Assembly: GCF_900114485.1 (NCBI RefSeq)
Contig: NZ_FOTF01000018.1
Coordinates: 1-64,000, forward strand
Direction of reading: 5' to 3'
Source of the DNA: Loktanella salsilacus
Lineage (GTDB): Bacteria > Pseudomonadota > Alphaproteobacteria > Rhodobacterales > Rhodobacteraceae
Length of the DNA stretch: 64,000 nt
A program made the position numbers and the translations under genes. How positions within the stretch are numbered: the stretch's first letter is position 1; every line of letters begins with the position of its first letter. The notes beneath the pieces were generated by a model. That model was not told the DNA's origin and did no database searches. It saw nothing but the letters and a program-made list of their open reading frames with translations. Shown here one piece after another: positions 62,716 to 64,000 of the stretch.

Positions 62716-64000
62716 ATGACCTCGATCCTGCTGCTGACGTTTCTGTTTCTGGTGGCCGGGGTCGTGGCTGTCCCGCTTGCGACCCGCGCGGGGCTAGGGT
62801 CGGTGCTGGGCTATTTGATTGCGGGCATCGTGATCAGTCCTGCGCTGCATGTGCTGAATGTAGATGTAGAACAAATCCAACATTTTGCGGAATTTGGCGT
62901 CGTCATGATGCTGTTCCTTGTCGGTTTGGAACTTGAGCCAGCAAAGCTGTGGGACATGCGCGGCCGGCTGCTTGGGCTGGGCGGTGGGCAGGTCGTGCTG
63001 ACGATGGCCGCCGTGATGGCGGCCGGTATCGCCTTGGGGCTGACATGGACCGTCGCGTTGGCGGCGGCGGCGGTGCTGGCGTTGTCGTCCACGGCGATCG
63101 TTTTGCAGACCCTGACGGAAAAGGGCGTGCTTAAATCCGATGGCGGGCAGGCCAGTTTCGCCGTGCTGCTGACGCAGGACATCGCGGTCATCCCGATGCT
63201 GGCGCTATTGCCGCTGCTGGCCGTGTCCGGGGCAGGGGCTGCGGATTCGCATGACGCGGGCCTGAGCCTTGTGGCAGATTTGAACGGCTGGCAGACCGCG
63301 CTGGCCACCGTTGCCGCGATTGCGGCGGTGGTGATCGTCGGGCGCACCCTGACTGGTCCGGTCTTTCGCTTTATCGCCAAGGCGGACCTGCGCGAATTGT
63401 TTGTCGCCGCAGCCTTGATGATGGTTGTGGGTATCGCGTTGCTGATGTCGCTGGTGGGCCTGTCGCCCGCGCTGGGCACGTTTATCGCGGGTGTCGTACT
63501 GGCCAGCAGCGATTACCGGCACGAGCTGGAAAGCGATATTGACCCGTTTCGCGGCCTGCTGCTGGGCCTGTTTTTCATGTCGGTGGGGGCGGGGAGCAAC
63601 TTTGTCCTGCTGTATGACCAATTCGCGCTGATCATCGGCCTGACGCTGGGCCTGATCGCGATCAAAGCTGCGGTTTTGTTCGGGCTGGCGCTGGTGTTTC
63701 GTTTGCGGCCAACTGATCGTTGGCTGTTCAGCCTTGGCCTTGCGCAAGCGGGAGAGTTCGGGTTTGTGCTGCTGTCATTTGTCGTGGCGGGGAATATCCT
63801 GCCGCAGGCTCTGGCCGACCAACTGTTACTGGTGGTGGCGCTGTCGATGCTGCTGACGCCGGGGCTGTTTATCTTTCATGACAAGGTGATCCTGCCCCGC
63901 GCCGCCAAGGGGCTGGCCCGCGAACAGGACACCATCGACGGTCCCGCTGATATTATCATCGCAGGGCACGGACGGGTCGGCGGAATCGTGAAACGGATGC
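62716..64000 (+). CDS. Kef-type monovalent cation/proton antiporter, partial
   Basis: The first 428 residues of a CPA2 antiporter, cut by the right edge. About 12 hydrophobic helices are visible, with LGYLIAGIVISPALH, VGLELEPAKLW, ALSSTAIVLQTL, LTQDIAVIPML, GTFIAGVVLASSDYRHELESDIDPFRGLLLG and LGLAQAGEFGFVLLSF. The last residues, ADIIIAGHGRVGGIV, begin a nucleotide-binding RCK (KTN) domain, so the full protein is the KefB/KefC type that releases K+ under electrophile stress. ATG 62716 is used; the ATG five bases earlier stops after two codons. The usual ancillary KefF/KefG gene is not upstream. Confidence 0.88.
   Translation, partial: MTSILLLTFLFLVAGVVAVPLATRAGLGSVLGYLIAGIVISPALHVLNVDVEQIQHFAEFGVVMMLFLVGLELEPAKLWDMRGRLLGLGGGQVVLTMAAVMAAGIALGLTWTVALAAAAVLALSSTAIVLQTLTEKGVLKSDGGQASFAVLLTQDIAVIPMLALLPLLAVSGAGAADSHDAGLSLVADLNGWQTALATVAAIAAVVIVGRTLTGPVFRFIAKADLRELFVAAALMMVVGIALLMSLVGLSPALGTFIAGVVLASSDYRHELESDIDPFRGLLLGLFFMSVGAGSNFVLLYDQFALIIGLTLGLIAIKAAVLFGLALVFRLRPTDRWLFSLGLAQAGEFGFVLLSFVVAGNILPQALADQLLLVVALSMLLTPGLFIFHDKVILPRAAKGLAREQDTIDGPADIIIAGHGRVGGIVKRM

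Overview
The window looks like chromosome from a marine alphaproteobacterium of the order Rhodobacterales (roseobacter type). The signs are high GC, many genes overlapping by ATGA, the gene families present (prokaryotic FeS photolyase, TRAP transporters, imelysin/di-heme iron operon, YqgE, GbpR-type LysR regulator, KgsADH-type dehydrogenase) and an alphaproteobacterial iron-box motif. This is inferred from content; no marker gene search was possible.

Left edge (1-6032): part of a Tn7-like transposon, tnsA'-tnsB-tnsC-tniQ, reading rightwards. An IS3-family element (start of its orfA at 1-270, minus strand) has displaced the front of tnsA. After tniQ come two intrinsic terminators, three copies of TGGACAAAC and a TGTGG...-type end at about 6032, which I take as the right end of the transposon. 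No cas genes or CRISPR array are present.

6033-12862: an iron-responsive operon. Two palindromes, one of them TGA-N9-TCA, precede hemP, an unknown 170-residue protein, imelysin, a di-heme cytochrome, a second imelysin and a DUF1513 protein. A frameshifted DUF1003 membrane protein gene follows.

12878-25370: carbon metabolism. A LysR regulator faces a non-phosphorylative L-arabinose-type set (dehydratase, sugar dehydrogenase, 2-oxoglutarate semialdehyde dehydrogenase). Next come acetate kinase and phosphotransacetylase, an esterase, and a LysR regulator facing a DctQ-DctM-DctP TRAP transporter. 25540-33667: yaeQ and an osmolyte block, with a YehZYXW-type glycine betaine ABC importer and proB divergent from proC-proA.

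33668-37711: a small AT-richer, decayed island ending at tRNA-Gln(UUG). A damaged copy of the tRNA 3' end lies at 33939-33966. Between the two copies are a CHASE4-like/GGDEF/EAL protein, a frameshifted HNH gene and unrecognised remnants.

37777-64000: housekeeping core. BON-MscS channel; kdsA with KpsE/KpsT capsule export genes; a UDG-family enzyme and SseB; the cell-shape operon mreB-mreC-mreD-mrdA-rodA with a 2-hydroxyacid dehydrogenase at its end; leuA; an SDR overlapping an FeS-cluster photolyase; a luciferase-like oxidoreductase; moaB; an RND efflux adaptor and pump (the pump has an added C-terminal membrane tail); a DsbD-like domain protein; yqgE; and the start of a Kef-type K+/H+ antiporter cut by the window edge.
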